DNA of 64,000 bases from Pseudohongiella acticola. Lineage in GTDB: Bacteria; Pseudomonadota; Gammaproteobacteria; Pseudomonadales; Pseudohongiellaceae. The DNA is taken from the NCBI RefSeq assembly GCF_001758195.1, contig NZ_MASR01000002.1:1-64000 (forward strand), read 5' to 3'. Shown piece after piece: positions 20,640-29,492 of this stretch. Positions within the stretch are counted from its first letter, which is position 1; each line of letters begins with the position of its first letter. A model generated the notes under the pieces. It made no database searches. It saw nothing but the letters and a program-made list of their open reading frames with translations, and was not told where the DNA came from. A program made the translations under genes and the position numbers.

Positions 20640-21329
20640 CTATAGCTCGATTTCGCTGAAAGTGTTGACGATGGCATGTCGGGTTTTTTTCGGCGCCACA
20701 GTGCCTTCCTGGGGCCGCACCACCCAGATAGTGTTGAGACCCGCATCAGCGGCAGCGTCCAGTTCACCTTCGATGTCGGACAGGAACAGAATATCCTTGG
20801 GCGGCAAGGCAATCTGCTCGGCCAGGTTAAGGTAGGACTGCACTTCCTGCTTGGCGCCGATAGTGGTATCAAAATAACCGGCAAACATCAGCCGCAGATC
20901 ACCGCAACTGGAGTAACGGAAGAACAGGCGCTGTGCTTTTTCCGAACCCGACGAATAAACATACAGATTGATACCTTCGTCCAGCCACTCCTGCAACTTG
21001 GGTGGCACGTCGGCATACACGTGTGCTTGGTATTCACCGCGCTGGTAACCACGCTCCCATACCATGCCCTGCAACGCCTTCAGTTCAGTTACCTTCTGGT
21101 CCTCGTGCATCCACAGCCGCAGCTGATCAATCAGCGCTTCGGTATTTTTTTGCGGAATGCCAGTGCTCTCACTCATGCTGCGCAGCTGTCGTGCCACGTC
21201 GCGCTCTTCCTTGTGCTTGCGCACAAATTCCGGCAGAAACCGCTCCGCGTAGACAAACAGCACGTCCTTAACAAAACGGATGGAACTTGTGGTGCCTTCG
21301 ATATCCGTAACAATGGCAATCGGTTTCAT
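20640..21329 (-). CDS. mtnC: Enolase-phosphatase E1 of methionine salvage
   Basis: A 229-residue HAD-family bifunctional enzyme converting 2,3-diketo-5-methylthiopentyl-1-phosphate to the acireductone. HAD motif I appears as IVTDIEGTTSS near residue 6. Motif II is YSSGSEKAQRLFF, and the C-terminal FLSDIEGELDAAADAGLNTI holds motif III/IV acids. Length matches MtnC. Its ATG overlaps the mtnD stop by one base (TAATG). Confidence 0.95.
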   Translation of the reverse strand: MKPIAIVTDIEGTTSSIRFVKDVLFVYAERFLPEFVRKHKEERDVARQLRSMSESTGIPQKNTEALIDQLRLWMHEDQKVTELKALQGMVWERGYQRGEYQAHVYADVPPKLQEWLDEGINLYVYSSGSEKAQRLFFRYSSCGDLRLMFAGYFDTTIGAKQEVQSYLNLAEQIALPPKDILFLSDIEGELDAAADAGLNTIWVVRPQEGTVAPKKTRHAIVNTFSEIEL

Positions 21330-21886
21330 TATGACTCCAGTCGGGAAAACGATTCAGCAATCGGACTGCCCGTATAGTTGGCAACCCAGCCTTCGGTGTT
21401 GTTAAAAAACCGGATCGCCACGAACGACGGTTTCGGGCCCATGTCGAACCAGTGTGGCGTGTTGGCCGGCACTGAAATCAGATCTCCTTTCTGACACAGT
21501 ACTTCATAAACTTTATCCTGAAGATGCAGACTGAACAGCCCCTGACCATCAACAAAGAAACGCACTTCGTCTTCGCTATGGCAATGTTCACTGAGAAATT
21601 TCTGACGCAGTTCCGGCACTTTGGCTTCCACCTCAGGGTTGGACGCATCCAGACTGATCACGTCCACGGTTTGATAGCCCTCTTCGGCAACCAGTTTGTC
21701 AATATCGGTCTGGTAAGCAGCCATGACATCTTCGCTGCTGTCGCCGGCCCTGGCCGCGGCCGTTGCCTGCCAACGTTCAAAGCGGATACCGACGGCTGCC
21801 AGCTGCTCTGCAATCTGCAGGGCATCAGTGGCCTGCCACTCAACGGTGGCGGGATCGGAGTCCGAATATATCGTTAACGCGCTCAT
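21329..21886 (-). CDS. mtnD: Acireductone dioxygenase
   Basis: A 185-residue cupin that oxidises the acireductone from MtnC to the keto acid precursor of methionine (Fe form) or to off-pathway products (Ni form). Metal ligands are in HCHSEDEVRFFVDG (HxHxxxxE), with the last His in VPANTPHWFDMG. It is the middle gene of mtnB-mtnD-mtnC. Metal identity cannot be told from sequence. Confidence 0.95.
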   Translation of the reverse strand: MSALTIYSDSDPATVEWQATDALQIAEQLAAVGIRFERWQATAAARAGDSSEDVMAAYQTDIDKLVAEEGYQTVDVISLDASNPEVEAKVPELRQKFLSEHCHSEDEVRFFVDGQGLFSLHLQDKVYEVLCQKGDLISVPANTPHWFDMGPKPSFVAIRFFNNTEGWVANYTGSPIAESFSRLES

Positions 21887-21899
21887 TTTCTATCCTCAA

Positions 21900-22562
21900 T
21901 CAAATCACTACTTCAGTCGTGTCAGGTCGGGCGTGCCAATAATACTCAAGCAGAAACTCCAGTGCCTCAAGATGGCGCAGAGTTTCCGGCAAATCGCGGC
22001 CCCAGGTGTACAGACCATGCCCCCTGATCAAATATGCATGTCCGGTGCCATGTTGTTGCATCCAGGTTTCGACATCATTGGCCAGTGCTGCAATATCCTG
22101 GGTATTGTTGAACACCGGAATACGCAGGGTGACCTGATGACTACTATTGCCGGCAAAAGCTTTGAGCAATTCCAGGCCGCTGAGTTCCACGATGCTCGGG
22201 GCAACTGTCGACACCAGCGTCGCATTCATCGAATGGGTATGCAAAACCGCACCAATCTCGGGGTCATGCCGGTATAACTGCGTATGTAACAGGGTTTCGG
22301 CCGACGGCTTTTTGCCATCCAGCGCCTGCCCCGCCAAGTCCACTTGCATGATGTCTTCCGGCTGCAGGTTGCCTTTGTCACGGCCCGACACGGTAACGGC
22401 ACAGCTGTCCGGCCCCAGACGCTGGGAAAAATTACTGCTGGTGGCCGGACACCATCCCTGCTGCCAGAGTCGCGCACCCGCAGCGATCAGGCCTGATACG
22501 GTATGAGCGTAGTCTGCTGCGGAGCGGGTTGAAGAGACATTTGTCGAGGGTGCTGGCTTCAT
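21900..22562 (-). CDS. mtnB: Methylthioribulose-1-phosphate dehydratase
   Basis: A 220-residue class-II aldolase-family dehydratase forming the diketo substrate of MtnC. The zinc motif is AVLHTHSMNAT, with SGRDKGNLQPEDIMQVDL (substrate loop) before it and IRGHGLYTWGRDL towards the C-terminus. First gene of the mtnBDC operon. mtnA and an MTA phosphorylase or nucleosidase are not in the window. Confidence 0.94.
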   Translation of the reverse strand: MKPAPSTNVSSTRSAADYAHTVSGLIAAGARLWQQGWCPATSSNFSQRLGPDSCAVTVSGRDKGNLQPEDIMQVDLAGQALDGKKPSAETLLHTQLYRHDPEIGAVLHTHSMNATLVSTVAPSIVELSGLELLKAFAGNSSHQVTLRIPVFNNTQDIAALANDVETWMQQHGTGHAYLIRGHGLYTWGRDLPETLRHLEALEFLLEYYWHARPDTTEVVI

Positions 22563-22586
22563 GGCGTGAATTATAGCCCGATTTGT

Positions 22587-23771
22587 TCAGTCAAGCACAC
22601 ACACCAACCCCTTCAGATACAGTGCCTCCGGAAACGGCAATGCCACCGGGTGATCTTCAGCCTGATGCAGGTAATGCGTTATGCGGCCCTCGCGCCCGGC
22701 ATCCAGCAGGGCGTCCGCGGTAATTTTCTGAAACAGCGCCGGATCGATGGCACCGGAGCAGGAGAAACTCACCAGTGTGCCGCCGACATTGAGCAACTGC
22801 GCCGCCTGCAACGCGATATCCTTATACGCTCGCGCCGCTTTTTTAAATTGATGTTTTGTCTCGGCAAACTTCGGTGGATCCAGCACGATCAGGTCATAAG
22901 ACGTATTGCTGGCTTTTAACTCGCGCAAATACTCAAAGACATTGGCCTGCACCAGCTCGGCCTGATCGGCATCAAAGCCGTTCAGCTCCAGATTCTGGCC
23001 GGCCAGTTCCAGCGCCGGTGCCGAGGAGTCGACATTGGTGACGTGGGTGGCGCCGCCCTTGAGCGCGGCAATGCCAAACCCGCCGGTATAGGAGAAGCAG
23101 TTGAGCACGGTTTTACCGGCGCTCAGTTGTTGCACCAGGCTGCGGTTGTCAAACTGATCCAGATAGTAGCCGGTTTTGTGGCCCTGCTGGATGCTGACCA
23201 TGAACAGGCGATCCTGCTCCTGGATCTGCACCCATTGCGGAGGCTCCTGCCCATGCACCAGACCCTGGCGCTGTTCCAGACCTTCGTGTTTGCGCACCGC
23301 AACGTCGGAACGCTCATAAATACCCAGGCACGGGGACAATTCCGCCAGTGCAGCGATGATGGTGTCTCGCCAGAACTCGGCGCCACTGCTGAGAAACTGG
23401 CAACTGAGATAGTCACCATACCGGTCCACGATCAACCCGGGGAAACCGTCCGCCTCTGCGTACACCAACCGGCAGGCGGTGCGTGTCTCACTCAACAGGC
23501 CGGCGCGCCGGGCAATGGCGCGGCGCAGGCGTTCGCGAATAAAGTCCGCATCAATCACCGTGCCTGGATCAAACGACCACATGCGTGCACGGATCTGTGA
23601 TGCCGGCGACCAGGCGGCCACGCCCAGAGCCTTGCCACTGCTGTCTGCAATGGTCACGGTGTCGCCGACACCAGGCGTACCTTCTACGGCGGCAACTGCA
23701 CCAGAGAAAATCCACGGATGATGGCGCAACAGCGAACTGTCACGGCCCTTGCCCAGCTTCACAATATTCAT
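22587..23771 (-). CDS. rlmI: 23S rRNA (cytosine-5) methyltransferase, RlmI family
   Basis: A 394-residue protein with an N-terminal PUA-like domain (LGKGRDSSLLRHHPWIFSGAV) and a C-terminal Rossmann methyltransferase. The methyltransferase shows VLNCFSYTGGFGIAALKGG (SAM motif I) and LIVLDPPKFA (motif IV). SFSCSGAID takes the place of the usual catalytic-cysteine segment. E. coli RlmI makes m5C1962 in 23S rRNA. It lies 24 bp upstream of mtnB on the same strand and may be cotranscribed, without an obvious pathway link. Confidence 0.88.
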   Translation of the reverse strand: MNIVKLGKGRDSSLLRHHPWIFSGAVAAVEGTPGVGDTVTIADSSGKALGVAAWSPASQIRARMWSFDPGTVIDADFIRERLRRAIARRAGLLSETRTACRLVYAEADGFPGLIVDRYGDYLSCQFLSSGAEFWRDTIIAALAELSPCLGIYERSDVAVRKHEGLEQRQGLVHGQEPPQWVQIQEQDRLFMVSIQQGHKTGYYLDQFDNRSLVQQLSAGKTVLNCFSYTGGFGIAALKGGATHVTNVDSSAPALELAGQNLELNGFDADQAELVQANVFEYLRELKASNTSYDLIVLDPPKFAETKHQFKKAARAYKDIALQAAQLLNVGGTLVSFSCSGAIDPALFQKITADALLDAGREGRITHYLHQAEDHPVALPFPEALYLKGLVCVLD

Positions 23772-23784
23772 TGCTTAATGACAC

Positions 23785-24639
23785 TCATGGCAGTGGTATA
23801 AATTCCTTGTCATCCCCCGGCACCCGGGGAAACTCGCCATTGTCCCAGCGTTTGCGCGCCGCATCCAGTGTGCTGCGCTCATAAGCGACAAAATTCCAGT
23901 GTATGTGTGGCACGCGGTGAAATTTTTCACCGCCCAGCAGCATCAGACGACTGTGTTCGAGGCTCTCGATTTCCAGATCATTGCCATCGAGCAACACAAA
24001 GTCACCGGCATTAAATACCGTATCACTGACCTTGATGCTGCCACTTTCAACAAAAAGCGCTGCCTCATGTTCGGGATTCGGATGTTCCAGCGTGGCGCCC
24101 GGCTGCGCCAGAATGTCCAGGTAAAACATGGGGGAGAAGGTTCTCACCGGCGAACTGCGATCATAGGCCTCACCCACAATCAGCCGCATCATCAAGCCGG
24201 GACGATTAATGGTAGGCAGCAGCGACTTGTTGATGTGCTGAAAATCAGGTTCAACGGTCTCGTGCTCCGGCGGCAGTGCCACCCACAATTGCAGACCATG
24301 CAACGGATGCTGTTGCGCCCGCACTTCATGGGTTTCCCGCTCAGAATGCACAATGCCTTTGCCGGCTATCATCCAGTTGACGTCACCGGGGAAAATCTCC
24401 TGCACCGAGCCCAGGCTGTCACGGTGCAGAATGCTGCCGTTAAACAGATAGGTGACCGTGGCCAGACCGATATGCGGGTGCGGTCGCACGTTGATGCCCT
24501 CACCGGCTGGGAAATCAGCCGGACCGATGTGATCAAAAAAGATAAACGGCCCGACCATTTTTTTATCCTGGTTGGGTAAAACCCGACTGACGGTGAATCC
24601 ACCCAGGTCTTTGTCGTCTGCCTGCAGTATCGTTGCCAT
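23785..24639 (-). CDS. Pirin-family cupin
   Basis: A 284-residue bicupin. The metal site of the pirin family is intact: RPHPHIGLATVTY (two His) and GIVHSERE (His and Glu). It starts with the family-typical GGFTVSRVLP. Some bacterial pirins have quercetinase activity and others modulate pyruvate dehydrogenase or transcription, so no single role can be assigned. It is 13 bp from rlmI on the same strand. Confidence 0.88.
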   Translation of the reverse strand: MATILQADDKDLGGFTVSRVLPNQDKKMVGPFIFFDHIGPADFPAGEGINVRPHPHIGLATVTYLFNGSILHRDSLGSVQEIFPGDVNWMIAGKGIVHSERETHEVRAQQHPLHGLQLWVALPPEHETVEPDFQHINKSLLPTINRPGLMMRLIVGEAYDRSSPVRTFSPMFYLDILAQPGATLEHPNPEHEAALFVESGSIKVSDTVFNAGDFVLLDGNDLEIESLEHSRLMLLGGEKFHRVPHIHWNFVAYERSTLDAARKRWDNGEFPRVPGDDKEFIPLP

Positions 24640-24690
24640 GGTTTACTCCGGCCTGAGTGAGTCAAAAGTAGGATGACGCCCTGTCACGTG

Positions 24691-25275
24691 TTATCTACGC
24701 AACACCTCGCTGAGCGGTTTTCGCGGTGAGGGTTTCTCCTTGGCAGCCAGTTCGTCAGGCAGGATCGTAGGCGCAGCCGCGACACCAATGGCCAGGCCGC
24801 AGATGACTTTATGATCGTCGTCCAGCTTGAGGTAAGCGGCGACTTCATCATGCTTGATGCCGCCCATTCCATGCGTATACAGGCCCATCTGCCGCGCCTG
24901 TAAGGTCATCGCCATCCACGCAGCGCCGGCATCGTATTCGGCATAGGCGTTGGCTTTGCCGTTATGGGAAAAGGTCTTTTTCACCACAACAAAACCCAGC
25001 AAGGACGCATTTTTGGCCCAGGCCTGGTTACCTTCAACCAGCAGGTTCAGGTAATCATCAAAGGTTTTGTCAGTGGAAACGTAAAACTCCCAGGGCTGGG
25101 CGTTGAAACAGGAGGGTGCCCAGCGGGCCGCCTCGAACAACAAGGCCACATCGGCTTCGGCGATGACCGATTTGGTAAATGCGCGAGGCGACCAGCGACT
25201 GATCTGCAATGGATCAACACCCTGCAGAGCGTCGCGGGCTGAAAAATCGGGATGAATTGAATCGGGGTACTTCAT
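24691..25275 (-). CDS. Nitroreductase-family flavoprotein
   Basis: A 194-residue FMN oxidoreductase of the nitroreductase fold. RWSPRAFTK near the N-terminus and AARWAPSCFNAQPWEF are the typical FMN-phosphate and substrate segments. The C-terminal IGVAAAPTILPDELAAKEKPSPRKPLSEVL is typical of the family. I use the ATG at 25275 (AGGGAG 7 nt upstream); a TTG two codons earlier is possible. The physiological substrate is unknown. Confidence 0.87.
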   Translation of the reverse strand: MKYPDSIHPDFSARDALQGVDPLQISRWSPRAFTKSVIAEADVALLFEAARWAPSCFNAQPWEFYVSTDKTFDDYLNLLVEGNQAWAKNASLLGFVVVKKTFSHNGKANAYAEYDAGAAWMAMTLQARQMGLYTHGMGGIKHDEVAAYLKLDDDHKVICGLAIGVAAAPTILPDELAAKEKPSPRKPLSEVLRR

Positions 25276-25388
25276 GGGCAACTCCCTTTTGACACGATGG
25301 CGCGTACATTAAGAGAGAAGTGTACCGTTGATGCGCTAACCGTGCCAGCGACAGCGTCCGGTCACCAGACCCCGCTTGGCCGTCAGAG

Positions 25389-25411
25389 AAAAAGGGCACC
25401 TTCCCGTGCCC
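25389..25411 (-). terminator. Rho-independent terminator
   Basis: On the minus strand GGGCAC-GGGAAG-GTGCCC is followed directly by TTTTT. It lies 32 nt past the stop of the secreted protein gene at 25443-25937 and before the nitroreductase gene, so it separates the two. Confidence 0.85.
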
Positions 25412-25442
25412 CTCTCCCCCCACGGCCTGCAGAACGCCAGCA

Positions 25443-25937
25443 CTACAATGTGAAATCCGTTTTCACACCATTAACATTGACAGAATATTCACCAGAAGAC
25501 AGATCTTCAGTCGGTAATGTCGTGATTAGGTAATACTCGACGGCCAGTTCGATACACACATCCGAGGTCGGTTCAGACACCGGAATGGCGACCATGAATT
25601 GACCATCATGATAGGAGACCGCTGCCGGTTCGATACTGACACAGGCAGAACGAAAGCCCTCGGCCAGGACGTCAACACGATCAGCGTTTTTCAGAATCTC
25701 CACCGATTCAACTTGGGCCAGATTGCCCGGATCAGAAGCAGTAATGGCAAAATTGCCGTTAGCTCCCTGAGTCAACTCCACATTTCGAAAGTGACTGAAG
25801 TCGTCGCCATCCATGACCACGGCCTGCGGCAGGGTCAGCACATCATCGCGCAACACGACGGGCGACTGCTCCGCCCACACGGCGTGACTGCAACCCAGCA
25901 ACATGGTAGCAGCGACATAGTTTTTCAGATAAGTCAT
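25443..25937 (-). CDS. Small secreted protein, unknown function
   Basis: A 164-residue protein with a signal peptide (MTYLKNYVAATMLLGCSHAVWA). I choose the ATG at 25937 because AAGGAGG sits 6 nt upstream; the longer frame lacks any such site. The mature domain has two cysteines (SACVSIE and SDVCIELAV) that could pair, and reads as beta-rich. I do not recognise a family. It has its own terminator, so it is probably a monocistron. Confidence 0.75.
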   Translation of the reverse strand: MTYLKNYVAATMLLGCSHAVWAEQSPVVLRDDVLTLPQAVVMDGDDFSHFRNVELTQGANGNFAITASDPGNLAQVESVEILKNADRVDVLAEGFRSACVSIEPAAVSYHDGQFMVAIPVSEPTSDVCIELAVEYYLITTLPTEDLSSGEYSVNVNGVKTDFTL

Positions 25938-25971
25938 CGTATCCTCCTTTGCATTAAAGCTCATTTATCCT

Positions 25972-26027
25972 ACGACTTCTCTAACACGACTTTTCTAACA
26001 CGACTTTTCTATCACGACTTTTCTATC
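25972..26027. repeat. Four tandem 14-bp repeats upstream of a secreted protein gene
   Basis: Four head-to-tail copies of ACGACTTTTCTAAC/ATC begin at 25972, 25986, 26000 and 26014. They lie about 35 bp upstream of the start codon of the gene at 25443-25937, in its probable promoter/leader. Copy-number change here would alter promoter spacing. Confidence 0.9.
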
Positions 26028-26109
26028 AGAGCACAACTGTCCAAATGACACTCTTCGCTTTGTGCCCTACAACAGCGACTTTGATTTTCGCAAACGACCG
26101 GCATGCCTA

Positions 26110-26964
26110 TCAACCATTGATCACGCTGCCACCGTTCAGGTGGAGCACTTGTCCAGTCATGTAGCTGGAATCATCGCAGGCCAGATACACATAAGCAGGC
26201 CCCAGGTCTGATGGCTGGCCCGGTCGACCCAGCGGCGTGTTGGCACCAAAGGTACTCACGGTATCCTCATCAAATGTTGACGGAATCAGTGGCGTCCAGA
26301 CTGGGCCCGGCGCCACACCGTTGACACGAATACCGCGCTCGGCAAGGTTCAGAGACAGCGACCGGGTAAATGAAGTAACGGCGCCTTTTGTTGCCGAATA
26401 ATCGATCAGGACCGGGTTGCCTTTGTAGGCAGTGATTGAAGTGGTATTGATGATCGATGCACCACTACGCATATGTGGGAGAACCGCCCTGGTCAACCGG
26501 AACATGGCGAGGATGTTGCTACTAAATGTTCTTTCCAGTTGGTCGTCGCTGATATCTTCCAGATTCTGTTGCGGATGCTGTTCGCCCGCATTGTTAACCA
26601 GAACATCGACCTGACCAAATTTTGCCAAGGTCTGTTTTATCACTTCTTTGCAATGTTTAGCATCGGCGACATCTCCGGCAAGCATTAAAGCCTCACGCCC
26701 GGACAGTTCGACTTCACGGCGGGTAAGTTCGGCGTCCTCATGTTCTTCCAGATACAACATCACTACGTCTGCGCCTTCTCTGGCGAAGTACACGGCAACG
26801 GCGCGGCCAATACCGCTATCAGCACCGGTGACAATGGCAACTTTGCCGGTCAACTTGCCTGCAGGTCTGTAAGCACTGGAGTAATAGTCGGGACGCGGTT
26901 GCATTTTTTCCTCGCGCCCGGGGCGTTGATTCTGGTGCTGCGGAGGAAGTGTTGATTTATCCAT
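26110..26964 (-). CDS. Short-chain dehydrogenase/reductase (YhdF/glucose-dehydrogenase-like)
   Basis: A 284-residue SDR with a short hydrophilic N-terminal extension rich in Pro/Gln. The NAD(P) site is VTGADSGIGRAVA, NNAG follows, and the catalytic YxxxK is YSATKGAV. This long-N-terminus subgroup (SSAYRPAGKLTGKVAIVTG) is often found with general stress genes. AAGGAG precedes the ATG at 26964; the longer frame to 27021 lacks such a site. The substrate is not defined. Confidence 0.88.
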   Translation of the reverse strand: MDKSTLPPQHQNQRPGREEKMQPRPDYYSSAYRPAGKLTGKVAIVTGADSGIGRAVAVYFAREGADVVMLYLEEHEDAELTRREVELSGREALMLAGDVADAKHCKEVIKQTLAKFGQVDVLVNNAGEQHPQQNLEDISDDQLERTFSSNILAMFRLTRAVLPHMRSGASIINTTSITAYKGNPVLIDYSATKGAVTSFTRSLSLNLAERGIRVNGVAPGPVWTPLIPSTFDEDTVSTFGANTPLGRPGQPSDLGPAYVYLACDDSSYMTGQVLHLNGGSVING

Positions 26965-27180
26965 AAAAATCTCCTTGTAATATCCTTTCCATCTGTAAAT
27001 TACGACCGGAATTGTGGGCAATAGTTTCGCATTCAGGCAAATCCGGTGAACGCCGTACGTCTCATCAAAGCGCCCTCTTTACTGAACTTTTCACACCCGC
27101 TACAGTCGTAAATAGTATGTATGAGTGGATTGGTAGCGCACTCATGTGATGCAACGGATGAATCAACGGAGGATACGATT

Positions 27181-27555
27181 ATGCCGCGTGGAAGCAAAGA
27201 CAAATACACCAAGAAGCAACAACGACAAGCGGATCACATAGAAGAAAATTACGAGGAGAAAGGTGTATCTCCGGAAGAGGCCGAAGCCAGGGCCTGGGCG
27301 ACCGTCAACAAACAGAGCGGCGGCGGCGAACGCACGGGCGGCTCCGGGCAACACAAAAGCGCCCGGGACAAGGAGCGCGACCGCAGTGACTCCGCCAAAC
27401 AGGCAAGCGCCACCCGTAAAGGCAAGACCAAACAGGGAAAGCTGGAAGCCAAAACCAGGGATGAACTAATGCAGGAAGCGCGCAAACGTGATATTCGAGG
27501 TCGCTCAACAATGCGTAAACAGGAGCTGGTGACTGCATTGAAAAAGAGTGCCTGA
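27181..27555 (+). CDS. Small basic Rho_N/SAP-like protein (often called plasmid stabilization protein)
   Basis: A 124-residue, highly charged protein. The N-terminal MPRGSKDKYTKKQQRQADHI and GVSPEEAEARAWATVNK match a widespread family annotated as plasmid stabilization protein, although its role is not established. A Gly/Ser/Lys-rich linker leads to a C-terminal SAP/Rho-N-like helix-extended-helix (RDELMQEARKRDIRGRS and KQELVTALKK) that suggests nucleic-acid binding. GGAGG lies upstream of the ATG at 27181, favouring it over the earlier in-frame start at 27121. Neighbours are stress-type genes, not plasmid functions. Confidence 0.8.
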   Translation: MPRGSKDKYTKKQQRQADHIEENYEEKGVSPEEAEARAWATVNKQSGGGERTGGSGQHKSARDKERDRSDSAKQASATRKGKTKQGKLEAKTRDELMQEARKRDIRGRSTMRKQELVTALKKSA

Positions 27556-27718
27556 CGCGGATTATCGCAGTCATACCGCAGCAAAAACGCCAGAAAATAT
27601 CGTTACCAATTCCAGTCAGTATTAGGTACCCACGCGAAACACACAGTACAATGACAGCGAACAACCTGACTGCCTTGGCGAGGGTCGATTTATCAACTGG
27701 AAACCAGGATTCTACGCA

Positions 27719-28252
27719 ATGGAAGACCAACCCACACTGGCCACCGAACGATTGCTGTTGCGACCGTTTCAGCCAACTGACGCCGAACGCGTGCAGTTAC
27801 TGGCTGGCAACCCCAATGTTGCCAGAATGACCACCAATATCCCGCACCCGTATACCGACGGCGAGGCTGCCAACTGGATAACGGCACATACCGACGACTG
27901 GCAACGCGGCAGCGCTGCCATTTTTGCCGTGTGTCTGCGACGCGACGGCGAACTGGTTGGCGCGGTCGGCCTGATGAATATTCACCACCATGACGCGGAA
28001 CTGGGCTACTGGATTGGCGAACCCTACTGGGGCCAGGGGTTTGCCAGCGAGGCTGTGGATGCAATCATCGGTTTTGGAATAACCTCATGCGAACTGACAC
28101 GGCTTCATGCCCACCACTTGTCACGTAACCCCGCCTCTGGCAAGGTATTAACAAACGCGGGTCTGACGCGCATGGAAAAACGCCGCGTCACCGCTCGCGA
28201 CGGCATTACCCAGGAAGACGCTGACTTTTATGAAATGCTGATAACGGATTGA
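27719..28252 (+). CDS. GNAT N-acetyltransferase (RimJ/RimL-like)
   Basis: A 177-residue acetyltransferase. LATERLLLRPFQPTDAERV at the N-terminus, ELGYWIGEPYWGQGFASEA (acetyl-CoA pyrophosphate loop) and NPASGKVLTNAGLTR are typical of the RimJ/RimL-type subfamily acting on protein N-termini or small amines. The target is unknown. It ends 23 bp before the lipoprotein gene and may be cotranscribed with it. Confidence 0.88.
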   Translation: MEDQPTLATERLLLRPFQPTDAERVQLLAGNPNVARMTTNIPHPYTDGEAANWITAHTDDWQRGSAAIFAVCLRRDGELVGAVGLMNIHHHDAELGYWIGEPYWGQGFASEAVDAIIGFGITSCELTRLHAHHLSRNPASGKVLTNAGLTRMEKRRVTARDGITQEDADFYEMLITD

Positions 28253-28275
28253 GGACATCATTCGGAGGTCTAATC

Positions 28276-28683
28276 ATGTTGAATCACAGAACCCTGCTCT
28301 ATCGCCTGGTCACGGCTGCGGCACTGCCGATGGCACTGACCGCGTGTGCATCATCGGGCCCCAGTACGCAGGATGCCATTATGGCCGGCATGCTGGGTGA
28401 AGAAGAAAATTCGGTCTGTTTCACCCGCAACATTCGCAGCTGGCACGATTTTGATGACCGCTCAATTGTTATTGAAACGCTGCGTGACGAGTACTACAAA
28501 CTGGAACTGGCCGGCGGCTGCAACACGCGCAATTCGTTTATGCAGATTGCCGTAGAATCACGCGGCGGTTCCTGTCTTGGACCGGGAGATCGCATCAGCT
28601 TTGATCGGGACCAGGGCCTGTCCTGTGCCATCACCCAGATCAATCGTTGGCATCTGGCTGACGAGGAAGAATTAAGCTTCTGA
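28276..28683 (+). CDS. Small lipoprotein, DUF6491-like
   Basis: A 135-residue protein with a lipoprotein signal peptide ending in the lipobox LTAC (Cys24). The start at 28276 has GGAGG upstream; an earlier in-frame ATG at 28249 would spoil the signal peptide. The mature part (CFTRNIRSWHDFDDRSIVIE, then several Cys residues) resembles small gammaproteobacterial lipoproteins grouped as DUF6491, from memory of the pattern only. No function is known. Confidence 0.7.
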   Translation: MLNHRTLLYRLVTAAALPMALTACASSGPSTQDAIMAGMLGEEENSVCFTRNIRSWHDFDDRSIVIETLRDEYYKLELAGGCNTRNSFMQIAVESRGGSCLGPGDRISFDRDQGLSCAITQINRWHLADEEELSF

Positions 28684-28685
28684 TA

Positions 28686-29360
28686 TCAGGATGGGAGCAT
28701 CATCGCAGCGCCCCCGACAATCATCCAGATAGTGATTACGGTGGCGCTGTAGCCGAACAACGCCAGCAGTCCGTCTCGAGTCACCAATGCGACGCCAAAC
28801 AGAACCAACACTGCGCCGGCCACCGAGGACGAGAACAGGATCAATTCCATCAGGGGCAACACACAGGCAATTGCCAGACAGATGACAGCAATGATGTAAA
28901 TGCTCGGGCCGCGCACCAGCACCGTCATTCTGGGCATGGTGATGCGATCAACAAACGCTGCCGGACGTTGCAGCCAGCAAAGCGCTTTTTGTAATTTCTC
29001 GCATGGCACTTGTACGTTAAGCAGTCGGGCAGGCAACCAGAAATGTTTGCGCCCGTACAGCATTTGCGAGGTAACCAGCAGAACAACGCAGGCAACCATG
29101 CTAGGAAACGTGGGCACACCGCTTAGCGGCGATACCAGCAACATCCCCACCAGCATCAGTAGCGGGGCGAACGAGCGATCGCCAACCACATGGATGATGT
29201 CACCGACGCTGACATGCGTGAGATCGCTTTGGTCCTGGTCTTTAATTTGGTTCTGCTCCGGAGCACCCTGTGTACACAACTCAGACAGATGATCCAGCAA
29301 TGCCTCCAGAGGAATTTCCGTTTCCGCTTTATGCGAAGACTTCGTTGTTTTTCCGTTCAT
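28686..29360 (-). CDS. ExoD-family membrane protein
   Basis: A 224-residue integral membrane protein with four or five hydrophobic segments in its second half. GDRSFAPLLMLVGMLLVSPLSGVP is the hallmark of ExoD, named for a Rhizobium mutant with altered exopolysaccharide and alkali sensitivity. The biochemical function is unknown. I use the ATG at 29360, with GAGG just upstream. It is transcribed divergently from the long epimerase fusion. Confidence 0.85.
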   Translation of the reverse strand: MNGKTTKSSHKAETEIPLEALLDHLSELCTQGAPEQNQIKDQDQSDLTHVSVGDIIHVVGDRSFAPLLMLVGMLLVSPLSGVPTFPSMVACVVLLVTSQMLYGRKHFWLPARLLNVQVPCEKLQKALCWLQRPAAFVDRITMPRMTVLVRGPSIYIIAVICLAIACVLPLMELILFSSSVAGAVLVLFGVALVTRDGLLALFGYSATVITIWMIVGGAAMMLPS

Positions 29361-29492
29361 AAAACCTCGTCCGGGAGTGTCAGCGTTGCCACCTTGCAAC
29401 TTGAACCTTTCAGTACTAAGCTGGTCCTAGTTCTTACCACGTTCACAACCAGTCGCTGCTGAACAGTTCAAGGTAGATCGCACCCACGTTCA